NCBI RefSeq assembly: GCF_002563715.1
Contig: NZ_PDJJ01000001.1
Span: 3,844,001 to 3,908,000 of the forward strand
Source: Isoptericola jiangsuensis
GTDB taxonomy: Bacteria > Actinomycetota > Actinomycetes > Actinomycetales > Cellulomonadaceae
Length of the DNA stretch: 64,000 nt
Direction: 5' to 3'
In this document: positions 31,406 to 40,300 of the stretch, in pieces
Layout of the letters: every line of letters begins with the position of its first letter
Position numbering within the stretch: position 1 is the stretch's first letter
Notes under the pieces: generated by a model
Seen by the model: only the letters and a program-made list of their open reading frames with translations
What the model was told of the DNA's origin: nothing
The model's database searches: none
Position numbers and translations under genes: made by a program

Positions 31406-34327
31406 GTGCGACGTTCGTCCCAGATACCGCTCGTCGCCAGGACCCAGGAGGTCGCCCGGTTCCGTCGTGCGTTCGACGACGCGGCCGCCGGCGAACCGGG
31501 CGTCCTCCTGCTGGGCGGTGACGCCGGAGTCGGCAAGACCCGGCTCGTGAACCACCTCGCGGCCCTCACCCAGGAGGCCGGGGGGCGGGCCGTCGTCGCG
31601 CACTGCCTGGACCTGGGCGACGTCGGCATCCCGTACCTGCCGTTCACGGAGGCGCTGGGCCTCCTGCGCGACGGTGGTGGCGTCGCGCAGACCGTCGCCG
31701 AACGTCCGGCGCTGGCGCGTCTGCTGGACCCGGCCCGGACGCCCGGCACGGGCCGGGACGACCACGCCGAGCGCCTCCCCCTGCTCGACGGCATCGCCGG
31801 GGCCCTGGCGTCGGCCGGGAGACCGGGGGCACCGCTGGTGCTGTTCGTGGAGGACCTGCACTGGGCCGACCCGTCCACCCGGGACGTCCTGCGGTTCCTC
31901 GCCGCCCGGCTGCGTTCGGAGCACCTGCTGGTCGTGGGCACGTACCGCAGCGACGACGTCGACCGCCGCCACCCGCTGCGCCCTCTCGTCGCCGAACTGC
32001 ACCGCCTGGAGCGGGTGGAGCACGACGAGCTCGCCACGTTCACGCCCGCCGAGCTGCGGGAGTTCACCACGGCGATCAACGACGCGCCCCTGCCGGACGC
32101 GGAGTTCGCCGCGGTGCTGCGCCGGTCCGAGGGCAACGCGTTCTTCGCGGAGGAGCTGGTGGCGGCCGGGCCCGCCGGCACCCTGCCGTGGACGCTGGCC
32201 GACATCCTCCACGCCCGCCTCGCACGGCTCCCCGACACCGTGCAGGACCTGGTCCGCCTCGCGTCCGTGGGGGGCCGGCAGGTCCGGGAGGACCTGCTGC
32301 TCGCCGCGGCGGCGCGCACGCCCGGGCTGGAGGGCGGCACGGCCGTGGAGGCCTTGCGCGACGCCGTGGAGCAGCAGGTGCTCGGCGTCGAGCAGGCCAA
32401 CCTCGCGTTCCGGCACGCCCTGCTCGCCGAGGCGCTCTACCTCGACCTGCTGCCGGGTGAGCGCGCGTCGACGCACCGCGCCTACCTCGCGGCGCTCCAG
32501 GACGACCCGTCGCTCGGCTCCCCCGCCGAGCGGGCGCACCACGCCCTGCAGGGCCACGACCTGCCCACCGCGCTGGAGGCGTCGTGGGACGCCGCCGCGT
32601 CGGCGCACGACCTCCTCGCCCCCGCTGAGCAGCTCCGCCACCTGGAGCAGGTGCTGTCCCTGTGGGAGTCGGTGCCGGACGCCGCCGAACGGGTGGGGAC
32701 CGACCGGGTGGACGTCGCCCTCGCCGCGGCCGGGGCCGCCTCCCGGCACGGGCGTGCGGCCCGCGCCGCGCAGCTCGCGCGCCGCGCGGCGGCCGCCCTC
32801 GACGCGTCGCCACGGCGGCAGGCGTCGGTCCGGGTCACCCTCGCCCGCTACCTCATGGAGCTCGACGAGTCGGACGACGCGGCCGCGGAGTGCGACCGGG
32901 CGCTGGCGGTGCTGGACGCCCCGGACGGGCCCGGCCCGTCGGCGGACCTCGCCGTCGCGCTCGCCGTGCGGGGCCGGGTGGAGCTCAACCGCGACGAGGA
33001 CGAGGTGGCGCGCGGCTACCTGGAGCGGGCGGTCGCGGTCGCGCACGACGTCGACGCCCCGGAGGCCGAGACGGACGCCCTGGCGTCCCTGGCGATCATC
33101 GAGGTGGACGACCCGGACACCGCCGCCCGCCTGGTCCTCACCGCGCTGGAGCGCGCCCGCGAGGTGGGCGACCTCAGCACGGAGATCCGCTGCTGGTCGA
33201 ACCTCGCGATGACGCACTTCTACGCGGGCCGGCTCGACGAGGCGTGCGACGTGCTGGGCCGCGGCCTGGAGCGCGCCCGCGAGACGGCGACGATCCGCAG
33301 CATGCACGGCATCTGGATGCAGCAGGTCGACGCGATCCTGCGGTACACGACCGGTGACCTGCGGCCCACCGAGCTGCCCGCGGGGGTGCCGGCCGCGGAG
33401 GCCACGATGATCACGGCGGCCCAGCAGTACGCGGCGGTCGCCCGCGGGGACGCCGACGTCCTGGACCGCACGGCCGCGCTGCGCGAGGTGTGGGAGGTCG
33501 ACGGGTTCGTCGCGCTGGTCGCGGGGGGCTGCCGGGTGGACGCCCTGACGTGGGCGGGTCGCCACGACGAGGCCGTGGAGGTCGCGGCGGCGGTCGTGGA
33601 CCACCTGGGCGCCATCTGGAGCACGTACTTCCTGGGCCGCATCTGGATCTCGGCGCTCGCCCTGGCGGCGCTGGCGGGCGGCGCGGAGGAGTCCGCGGCG
33701 GCCGACGACGCCCCCGTGCAGACGGAGCGGCGGCGGCGCGCCGACGCGCTGCTGGAGGTCGCGCGCGCCACCGCGGAGCGGGGCCGCCCGCGTGGCGGGT
33801 CGCTCGGGCCGGAGGGGCAGGCGTGGCTGTGCCGGGCCGAGGCGGAGCACGCGCGGGTCGTCGCCGCGACCGGCGGGAAGCAGGCCGACCCCGTCCTGTG
33901 GGAGACCACCGTGTCGGCGTTCGGCTACGGCTACCGCTACGAGGTCGCGCGGGCCCGGCTGCGGTGGGCGCAGGCCCTGCACGCCGCCGGCGACGTCGAG
34001 GCGGGCGCCCGCGAGACGCTGGAGGCGCTGGCGGAGGCCGAGCGGATGGGTGCCCGGCCGCTGGCCGCGGCCGCGCAGGCGTGGGCCCGCCGGGCGCGGG
34101 TCGCGCTCCCGGGGGCCCGGCGCACGTCGTCCGCGCTCACCGAGCGGGAGGAGGAGGTGCTCGCCCTGGTCGCGAAGGGTCTGTCGAACCGGCAGATCGG
34201 CGAGCGGCTGTTCATCTCGACGAAGACGGCGAGCGTGCACGTCTCCAACATCCTCGCGAAGCTCGCGGTGTCCGGGCGGGCCGAGGCGGTCGCGGTGGCG
34301 ACCCGCCGGGGGCTGCTCGGCGTCTGA
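31406..34327 (+). CDS. Large ATP-binding LuxR-family regulator (LAL/MalT type)
   Basis: 973-residue STAND-type transcription factor. An N-terminal ATPase domain has PLVARTQEVARFRRAF, Walker A GGDAGVGKTRLV and Walker B PLVLFVEDLHWAD. A long helical TPR-like region spans residues ~330-880. A C-terminal LuxR helix-turn-helix follows (ALTEREEEVLALVAKGLSNRQ, then TKTASVHVSNILAKL). Such proteins bind an inducer through the helical repeats and activate transcription on ATP binding. The GTG at 31406 is chosen; a GTG further upstream is possible. Its stop and that of the convergent CopCD gene lie inside one palindrome, CTGACGTCAG (34324-34333). Target unknown. Confidence 0.9.
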   Translation: MRRSSQIPLVARTQEVARFRRAFDDAAAGEPGVLLLGGDAGVGKTRLVNHLAALTQEAGGRAVVAHCLDLGDVGIPYLPFTEALGLLRDGGGVAQTVAERPALARLLDPARTPGTGRDDHAERLPLLDGIAGALASAGRPGAPLVLFVEDLHWADPSTRDVLRFLAARLRSEHLLVVGTYRSDDVDRRHPLRPLVAELHRLERVEHDELATFTPAELREFTTAINDAPLPDAEFAAVLRRSEGNAFFAEELVAAGPAGTLPWTLADILHARLARLPDTVQDLVRLASVGGRQVREDLLLAAAARTPGLEGGTAVEALRDAVEQQVLGVEQANLAFRHALLAEALYLDLLPGERASTHRAYLAALQDDPSLGSPAERAHHALQGHDLPTALEASWDAAASAHDLLAPAEQLRHLEQVLSLWESVPDAAERVGTDRVDVALAAAGAASRHGRAARAAQLARRAAAALDASPRRQASVRVTLARYLMELDESDDAAAECDRALAVLDAPDGPGPSADLAVALAVRGRVELNRDEDEVARGYLERAVAVAHDVDAPEAETDALASLAIIEVDDPDTAARLVLTALERAREVGDLSTEIRCWSNLAMTHFYAGRLDEACDVLGRGLERARETATIRSMHGIWMQQVDAILRYTTGDLRPTELPAGVPAAEATMITAAQQYAAVARGDADVLDRTAALREVWEVDGFVALVAGGCRVDALTWAGRHDEAVEVAAAVVDHLGAIWSTYFLGRIWISALALAALAGGAEESAAADDAPVQTERRRRADALLEVARATAERGRPRGGSLGPEGQAWLCRAEAEHARVVAATGGKQADPVLWETTVSAFGYGYRYEVARARLRWAQALHAAGDVEAGARETLEALAEAERMGARPLAAAAQAWARRARVALPGARRTSSALTEREEEVLALVAKGLSNRQIGERLFISTKTASVHVSNILAKLAVSGRAEAVAVATRRGLLGV

Positions 34328-34329
34328 CG

Positions 34330-36057
34330 TCAGGGGACGACGAACGTCACCGTCCGCACGGGGTTGTCGAACTCGGTGGTGCGCAGGGACACCTGCACGT
34401 CCCACTCCCCCGTCGTGGGGACGACGACCTCCCCGGAGTAGACGCCGGGACCGAGGGAGACGACCGGGACCTCGCCCAGGTCGACGTCACCCGACGACAG
34501 CGCGAGCCGCGGCGCCTCGTACCCCTCGGCGGGCGCCCCGGCGTCGTCGGTCATCGTGATCGTCACGGTGGCGGGCCCGACGCCGAGCGGCGTCAGCGTG
34601 ACCTCCCCGGTGATCGTGTCGAGCCGGACCTCCTCGCCGTCGGCGGCGGCCGTCGGCGCGGCGGACGCCTCGGGGTCCGGGCTGCGGTCCACGAGGAACC
34701 CGGTGACGAGCAGCACCGCGACCAGCAGGCCGGCCTCGACCCGGGTGGTGCGGACCAGGAGGTCGGACGGCGGACGTCCGGTCCGTGCGTCCCGGCCGGG
34801 GGCCGCGCCGCGCAGCCGCGGCACGAGCACGAGCCGGTTCCACGCGGCGACACCGACGGCGACCGCCACGACGGCCACCTTGACCAGCAGGAGCCTCCCG
34901 TAGGACGTCGTGGCGAGCGCGTCCCAGCTCCCCGCGACCCGCCAGGCGAGCACGGTGCCCGCGACCACCAGCACGGCGAGCACCCCTGCGGCGAGCGTCG
35001 AGAAGCGCGACACGACGACGGCCCCGGCGTCGCCCCGGGCGAGGTCGCCCAGCACGAGGGCGAGCGCGAGGACGCCGCCGAACCAGGTCGCGCCCGCCGC
35101 GACGTGCAGGACGTCCACGGCCACGGCCAGCGCCTGCGGCGACGCCGCGCGCGTGTGCCCCGTGAGCGCGGGGGCGGCGGCCGCGAGGGCACAGCCCGCC
35201 AGGACGACGGCGGCGCGCGCCGGCCCGGGTGGGGTGGAGCGCGGCAGGGCGCCCGCCGCCAGGGCGAGGCCCACGAGCACGACGGCGGGCACGACCAGCT
35301 CGGCGGGCGCCAGGGCCGACCAGGTGGCCGGGTCGCCGACGGCGGAGGGCGGCAGGCCCAGCTGGTAGAGCGCGACGAGCGGCACCGCCGCCACCCAGCC
35401 CAGCGCCCCGACGCCTGCCGCCACCCGGGCGACGACCCGCAGCCGGGCGCGCGCCCGGTCCGCGACGGCGTCCGGCGGCAGCAGCAGCACGACGAACGCC
35501 GCGACGCCGACGCCCGCGAGGAGTCCCGCGTACCCGACGCCGCGGACGACACCCAGCAGCACCGGTGCCTCGGTCGCGGGCGCCTCGTCGGCCGCGGGGA
35601 CGTCCACCACCGCGCTGGGCGCGCCGACCGCGAAGCTGAGGGATCCGCCGATCGGGTGCCCGTCGGAGGACACGAGCCGCCACAGCACGACGAGGGTGCC
35701 GTCCGGGACCTCCCCGTCGAGGTCGACGACGAGCCGGGAGCCCTCGACCTCGGCCGAGGACGGCACCTCCGCGCCGGTGGCGTCGAACACCCGGATCCCC
35801 GCGGGGACGCCGATGACGGCCTCGTCGAACGTGAACGTGACCTGCTCGGGCGCGACGTCGAGCACGGCGCCCGGGGCCGGGTCGCTGTCCCGGAGCGTGG
35901 CGTGCGCGGACGCGCCGCCCGCCGACGCGACGACCAGCCCCAGCGCGGCGACGAGCAGCAGCAGGACCGCCCGGGCGCGGCGCACGACGTCGTGCCGGGC
36001 GGCGCGCCTCGCACGGCCGCCGCGGCCGACGGAGCCGACGGCACCCGGCGTGCTCAC
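34330..36057 (-). CDS. CopC-CopD fusion copper resistance/uptake membrane protein
   Basis: 575 residues. A signal-like helix ends at ASA, leaving the mature N-terminus HATLRDSDPAPGA, whose first residue is the copper-binding histidine of CopC. The beta-barrel CopC domain runs to about residue 150, with SSDGHPIGGSLSFAV carrying another ligand histidine. A CopD membrane domain of about eight helices follows, with GHTRAASPQ, VDVLHVAAGATWFGGVLAL and AAWNRLVLVPRLR. An extra ~110-residue outer C-terminal domain (from EVRLDTITGEVTLTP) resembles YtkA-like modules. The GTG overlaps the YcnI stop as GTGA (36054-36057), forming a copper-handling operon. Confidence 0.92.
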   Translation of the reverse strand: MSTPGAVGSVGRGGRARRAARHDVVRRARAVLLLLVAALGLVVASAGGASAHATLRDSDPAPGAVLDVAPEQVTFTFDEAVIGVPAGIRVFDATGAEVPSSAEVEGSRLVVDLDGEVPDGTLVVLWRLVSSDGHPIGGSLSFAVGAPSAVVDVPAADEAPATEAPVLLGVVRGVGYAGLLAGVGVAAFVVLLLPPDAVADRARARLRVVARVAAGVGALGWVAAVPLVALYQLGLPPSAVGDPATWSALAPAELVVPAVVLVGLALAAGALPRSTPPGPARAAVVLAGCALAAAAPALTGHTRAASPQALAVAVDVLHVAAGATWFGGVLALALVLGDLARGDAGAVVVSRFSTLAAGVLAVLVVAGTVLAWRVAGSWDALATTSYGRLLLVKVAVVAVAVGVAAWNRLVLVPRLRGAAPGRDARTGRPPSDLLVRTTRVEAGLLVAVLLVTGFLVDRSPDPEASAAPTAAADGEEVRLDTITGEVTLTPLGVGPATVTITMTDDAGAPAEGYEAPRLALSSGDVDLGEVPVVSLGPGVYSGEVVVPTTGEWDVQVSLRTTEFDNPVRTVTFVVP

Positions 36058-36842
36058 GGCGCCGACGAGGAGCGACGCTGCCGGACCACCCGGGCCACGA
36101 CGACGCCCCCGACGAGGACGCCGACCGCGCCGACGACCACCCAGGCACCGATCGCACCGCCCCCGGTCGTCGCGGCGGCGGCCTCGGCACCGGCGTCGGA
36201 GGTCACGTCACCGGCACCGTCAGCAGCCTGCGCACCGTCAGCACCCTCGGCGTCGTCGCCCGCACCGGCCGCGCCCTCCTGCCCGGCGGACCCGGCACCC
36301 TCCGCACCGGCACCGGCCTCCGCGCCGTCGCCGCCGTCGGTGGCGCCCTCGGCACCGGCCCCCACGGCGCCGGTCACGACGATCACGGGGGCGGGGTGGT
36401 CGAGCTCCTCCGGGTCCTGGCCGTCCTCGGCGACCTCGGTCCACGCGGTCTCGCCGTCCTCGCAGGTCTGCACGACGGGCAGCACGAGGGTCGCGCCGAC
36501 GGTGTCGGGGAGGTTGGCGTTGAGCTCGACGACGGCGGTCTCGCCGTCGGGCAGGGGGTCGTCGGTGGTGAAGGTGACGGCGTCGGCGGTGGTCTCGACG
36601 CTCCAGCGGGCGGTGCCGGCGGCGTTGACGTCGGTGAGGTCGGCGGGGAGGCGGACGGCGACGGCGGTGGTCGCGGAGCCGTCGCAGCCGTGGGGGACCT
36701 CGACGCGCAGCACGGTGGTGGCGCCGGCGTCGGTGGTGGACGGCGTGACGGTCACGTGGGCGAGAGCCGGGGTGGCGGCCAGGGCGAGGAGCCCGGTGGC
36801 GGCGAGGCCGGCGAGGGTCGCGCGACGGGTGGTGCTCTTCAT
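36054..36842 (-). CDS. YcnI-family (DUF1775) copper-binding protein
   Basis: 262 residues. The signal peptide ends at PALA, giving the mature N-terminus HVTVTPSTT, whose histidine is the family's copper-binding residue. The DUF1775 domain covers residues ~30-160, with VEVPHGCDGSATTAVAVRLP and WTEVAEDGQDPEELDHPAP. Then comes a 65-residue Ala/Gly/Asp-rich low-complexity stalk, a single membrane anchor (GAWVVVGAVGVLVGGVVVA) and a basic tail. The ATG is preceded by GGGAGA. Cotranscribed with the CopCD gene, it probably acts as a periplasm-side copper chaperone. Confidence 0.9.
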   Translation of the reverse strand: MKSTTRRATLAGLAATGLLALAATPALAHVTVTPSTTDAGATTVLRVEVPHGCDGSATTAVAVRLPADLTDVNAAGTARWSVETTADAVTFTTDDPLPDGETAVVELNANLPDTVGATLVLPVVQTCEDGETAWTEVAEDGQDPEELDHPAPVIVVTGAVGAGAEGATDGGDGAEAGAGAEGAGSAGQEGAAGAGDDAEGADGAQAADGAGDVTSDAGAEAAAATTGGGAIGAWVVVGAVGVLVGGVVVARVVRQRRSSSAP

Positions 36843-36951
36843 CGAGTCTCCCGAGGGGTCGTGGCGTGCGCCCACCGAACCAGGCGGCACGCCATCGTGT
36901 CAAGGATGTGAACTGGGGTCGAGAACATGGACGTGGGCGTCGGATGAGCGT

Positions 36952-36979
36952 ACCGTGGTTCAGGTCAATGAACCACGGT
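36952..36979. promoter_or_regulatory. Perfect 11-bp inverted repeat, probable operator of the tautomerase gene
   Basis: ACCGTGGTTCA and TGAACCACGGT are separated by GGTCAA. The site lies 50-77 bp upstream of the tautomerase ATG and about 110 bp from the divergent YcnI start. It has the symmetry of a TetR-, GntR- or MarR-type site; no candidate repressor gene is adjacent. Confidence 0.65.
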
Positions 36980-37028
36980 CGGTCCCGTGAACATCGGAGT
37001 CGCGGGCGGCCACCACCGGAGGACAGAC

Positions 37029-37253
37029 ATGCCCAACATCACCGTCGAGCTGCTGCGCGGTCGGACCCTCGAGCAGCGCCGCGAGTTCGCCCAGGCCGTC
37101 GCCGACAGCGCCGTCGAGATCCTGGGCGCCCGCCGCCAGGACGTCCGCATGGTCTTCAGCGAGATCACCCCCGACATCGTGGCCAACGGCGGCGTCCTGG
37201 CCAGCGAGGACTCCAGCCGCGCCGGCGTCGTCGCGGCGCTCGCCGACGACTGA
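37029..37253 (+). CDS. 4-oxalocrotonate tautomerase-family protein
   Basis: Small enzyme of the tautomerase superfamily, 74 residues. Catalysis uses the N-terminal proline exposed after removal of methionine: the sequence begins MPNITVELL, so the start is the ATG at 37029 (with GGAGGACAG upstream), not an upstream in-frame ATG at 36987. The segment RTLEQRREFAQAVADSAVEILG forms the long helix, and DVRMVFSEITPDIVANGG holds the next strand. Actual substrate unknown; relatives act on keto-enol intermediates in aromatic catabolism or on halo-acrylates. Monocistronic between a palindromic operator and a double terminator. Confidence 0.9.
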   Translation: MPNITVELLRGRTLEQRREFAQAVADSAVEILGARRQDVRMVFSEITPDIVANGGVLASEDSSRAGVVAALADD

Positions 37254-37261
37254 CCCGCACG

Positions 37262-37342
37262 CCCGGCCGGTCGCACACGCGACCGGCCGGGAGCACGACG
37301 AACGGCGTGGGCCCGCAGGATCGCTCCTGCGGGCCCACGCCG
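37262..37342. terminator. Tandem hairpins between the tautomerase and the giant oxidase gene
   Basis: Two strong stems lie in the convergent gap: a 13-bp perfect stem at 37262-37274/37279-37291, and an 18-bp perfect stem at 37303-37320/37325-37342 with the loop TCGC. The second ends five bases from the stop of the oxidase gene, so the pair can end both transcripts. Confidence 0.85.
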
Positions 37343-37346
37343 TCGT

Positions 37347-40300
37347 TCACTGCACCCGGACGGTCACCCGGGCCTGCGACGCCAGGACGGTGTCGCTGCC
37401 CCGGTAGGTCGCCGTCAGGGTGAGGTCCTTGCCGTCCCTGGGCACCTCGAACGAGGCCCGGCCGTCCGTCACCGTGCCGACGAGGGTCGGCCCGCCGTCG
37501 ACGACGACCCGCACCTCCCCGGTGACCGGCACGTCGTACGGCGCGGTGAGCACCACGTCGACGACGGCCGTCTTCTTCACCCTCGTGGCCGAGACCTCGA
37601 GGGTCGGCAGCACCTTCTCCACGACGACCCGCACCGTGGACGACGACGACCGGTGGTCGGCGTCACCCCCGTAGCGGACCACGAGGTCGTGGGTGCCCGG
37701 CGGCAGGGAGCCCGCCGCCAGGACGAGCGTGCCCCGCCCGTCCGCGACCGCGGCCTGCACGAGCGTCGTCGAGCCGTCCCGCAGCTCCACCACGCCCGTC
37801 GCCGTCGCCGGCGACACCGCCACGGACACGCTGCCCGCCGTGCCGTAGGTGATCGGCAGGGCGACCCCGGCGACGGCCGTGACCGCCGGCGACTTCACCG
37901 TGATCGTCACCGTCGCCGGTGCCGACCGGTCCTGGCCGTCGTCGGCCCGGTAGGTGAAGACGTCCTTGCCGGAGAACCCGTCGTCGGACGTGTAGGTGAA
38001 CGAGCCGTCCGCCTCCAGCGTCACCGTGCCGTTGGCGGGCTGCGTGACGGCCGCGGCCGTCAGCACGTTGCCGTCGGCGTCCGTGTCGTTGGCGAGCACG
38101 CCCGGCGCCGGCAGCGTCAGCGGCTGACCGCCGACGGCGTCGTACGCGTCGCCGGACGCCTCCGGCACGGTGTTGACCGGCGGCTGCTCGCCCTCCTCCA
38201 CGGTGATCGTCACGGTCGTCGCGGCCGACGTCGCCGTGCCGTCCGACGCGGTGTAGGTGAACGTGTCCGTCCCCCAGTACCCGTCGTCCGGCGTGTACGT
38301 GAACGACCCGTCCGCCGCCAGCACGACCGTGCCGTGCGCCGGCTGCGTGAGCCCCGTCGCCGTCAGGTCGTCCCCGTCGACGTCGGTGTCGTTCGCCAGC
38401 ACTCCGGGCGCGTCCACCGTCAACGGCTCGTCCTGGACGGTCCCCCAGGCGTCGGCGGCCCCCACGGGCGCCGCGTTCACCGGCGGGCCGGCGGTGAGCT
38501 CGGCCACCTGCTCGGCGGTCAGCTCGTAGCCGAACATCCGGAAGTCGTCCACGAGACCGTCCCAGCGTCCGTCGGGCCAGCTCGTGCCGCCGATGAGGTT
38601 CATCGTCGTCCGGCCGCCGACGCCGACGTCACCGACGTCGAGGGTGAAGTCGGTGCGGGTCCCCTGGAGCACGCCGTCGAAGTAGATCTTCCCGACGGAC
38701 CCGCTCTGGGTGAACACCACGTGCGTCCACTGGTTCAGCGGCAGGTCCTTGCCCTGCCCGAGGACCAGACGCTCCTGGGCCGCGCCCGGGGTGCCCGGCG
38801 CCTTGAACGTCGCCGCGAAGCCCGTGGCGCCGTTCGCCTGCGTGTTGGACTGCAGCAGGAAGAACGTGTCCGTGCTGCTGCCGATCTGCAGGAGCGGCAC
38901 CCACGTGGGCAGCGCGTCCGGACGTGCCCACAGCGAGACGCTGAACTGGTCGTCCATGCCCGCCTCGATGTCGTCCGGCAGCCGGACCTGGTTGCCCGTG
39001 CCGGACGCGCCACCGGGCAGGTTCAGCGCGGAGCCGAACTTCCCGGCCGGCGTCCAGCCGGCCGCCCCGGTGAGCGTCGCCGCCCCGACCGAGGAGTCCA
39101 GGCCCGTGTTGGCGGCCGTCGACCCCTGCCCCTCGTCGAACGTGTAGCGGATCGGCGTGCCCTCACCGGGCGGCGGCCGCTCCACCGTGTGCTCCACGGT
39201 GTGCGCGGAGTCCCGCCAGCCGTCGTCGGCGAGGAACCGGACCTCCACCTGGTGGTCGCCGGGCGAGAGCGCCACGTCGGTGAACAGCACCGCGCCGTCG
39301 CTCACGTCGACCTGACCGCCGACGCGGGAGCCGTCCGTCCACAGCTCGGCCACGCCCGTGGGGGCGGGACCGGATGCCGCGGAGATCTCGGCCGAGACGT
39401 CGACCGGCTCGCCGAACGGCGACGGGGACCCCGGCTCCACGGTGACCGCGGTGGTCGTGGCGAGCGCCGAGCCCTCCGCGTGGATCGCCGCGACGTCGGC
39501 GTCCGACAGCGCGGTGGTGTACACCCGCACGTCGTCCATCAGGCCGTCGAGGGCCGGGTCCGGGTAGCCGTTGCGACCCAGCCAGTTGTTCGTCGTCGGA
39601 CCGACGTCCGTCATGTCGATCGTGAGGTCGGAACGCGACGCGATGCGCTGCCCGTTCAGGTACAGCGTGCCGGTGGCACCCTGCCGCGTGAACGCGACGT
39701 GGTTCCACGCCCCCGCCGCGACGTCCTTCGTCGGCGTGGCGTAGACGCGCTCCTGGAGCGCGGCGCCCTTCGCCTTGAACGTCGCCGCGAGCCCGGTGCC
39801 GCCCGCGGCCTGCGTCTGCATCTGGATCTGGAAGAAGCTCCCGGCGTCCCCCAGACCGTCACCGAGGTGGAAAAGCCCGATCCAGTTCGCCTTCGTGTCC
39901 GGCTTCACCCAGAACGACGTGGTGAAGGCGTCCTCGCCGCGGAGCAGGTCGTCCGGCAGGTCGACGGCGTTGGCGTTGCCGCCGCCGGCGAGGTTCACCG
40001 CGCCGCCGTGCACGCCGTCCTCGCTCCAGCCGGTCGTGCCGGTGAGCGTCGCGGCGCCCACCGTGGCGTCCGTGCCGGTGTTGGCCGCGGACGTGCCCGC
40101 GCCCTCCTCGAACTCCCAGCGCACCGGGACGTCGGAGGCGCCGGGGTCGACGCCGACGACGACCAGGTCGTCGACCATGACGCCCGCACCGGACTCACCG
40201 GCGGCGATCGTCAGGTCCTGCGAGCGTCCGTCGGCGACGAACGTCCCCACGTACGAGGCGAAGCGCGTCTGCGAGGACACGTCCGTCCCCGCGGTGAGGG

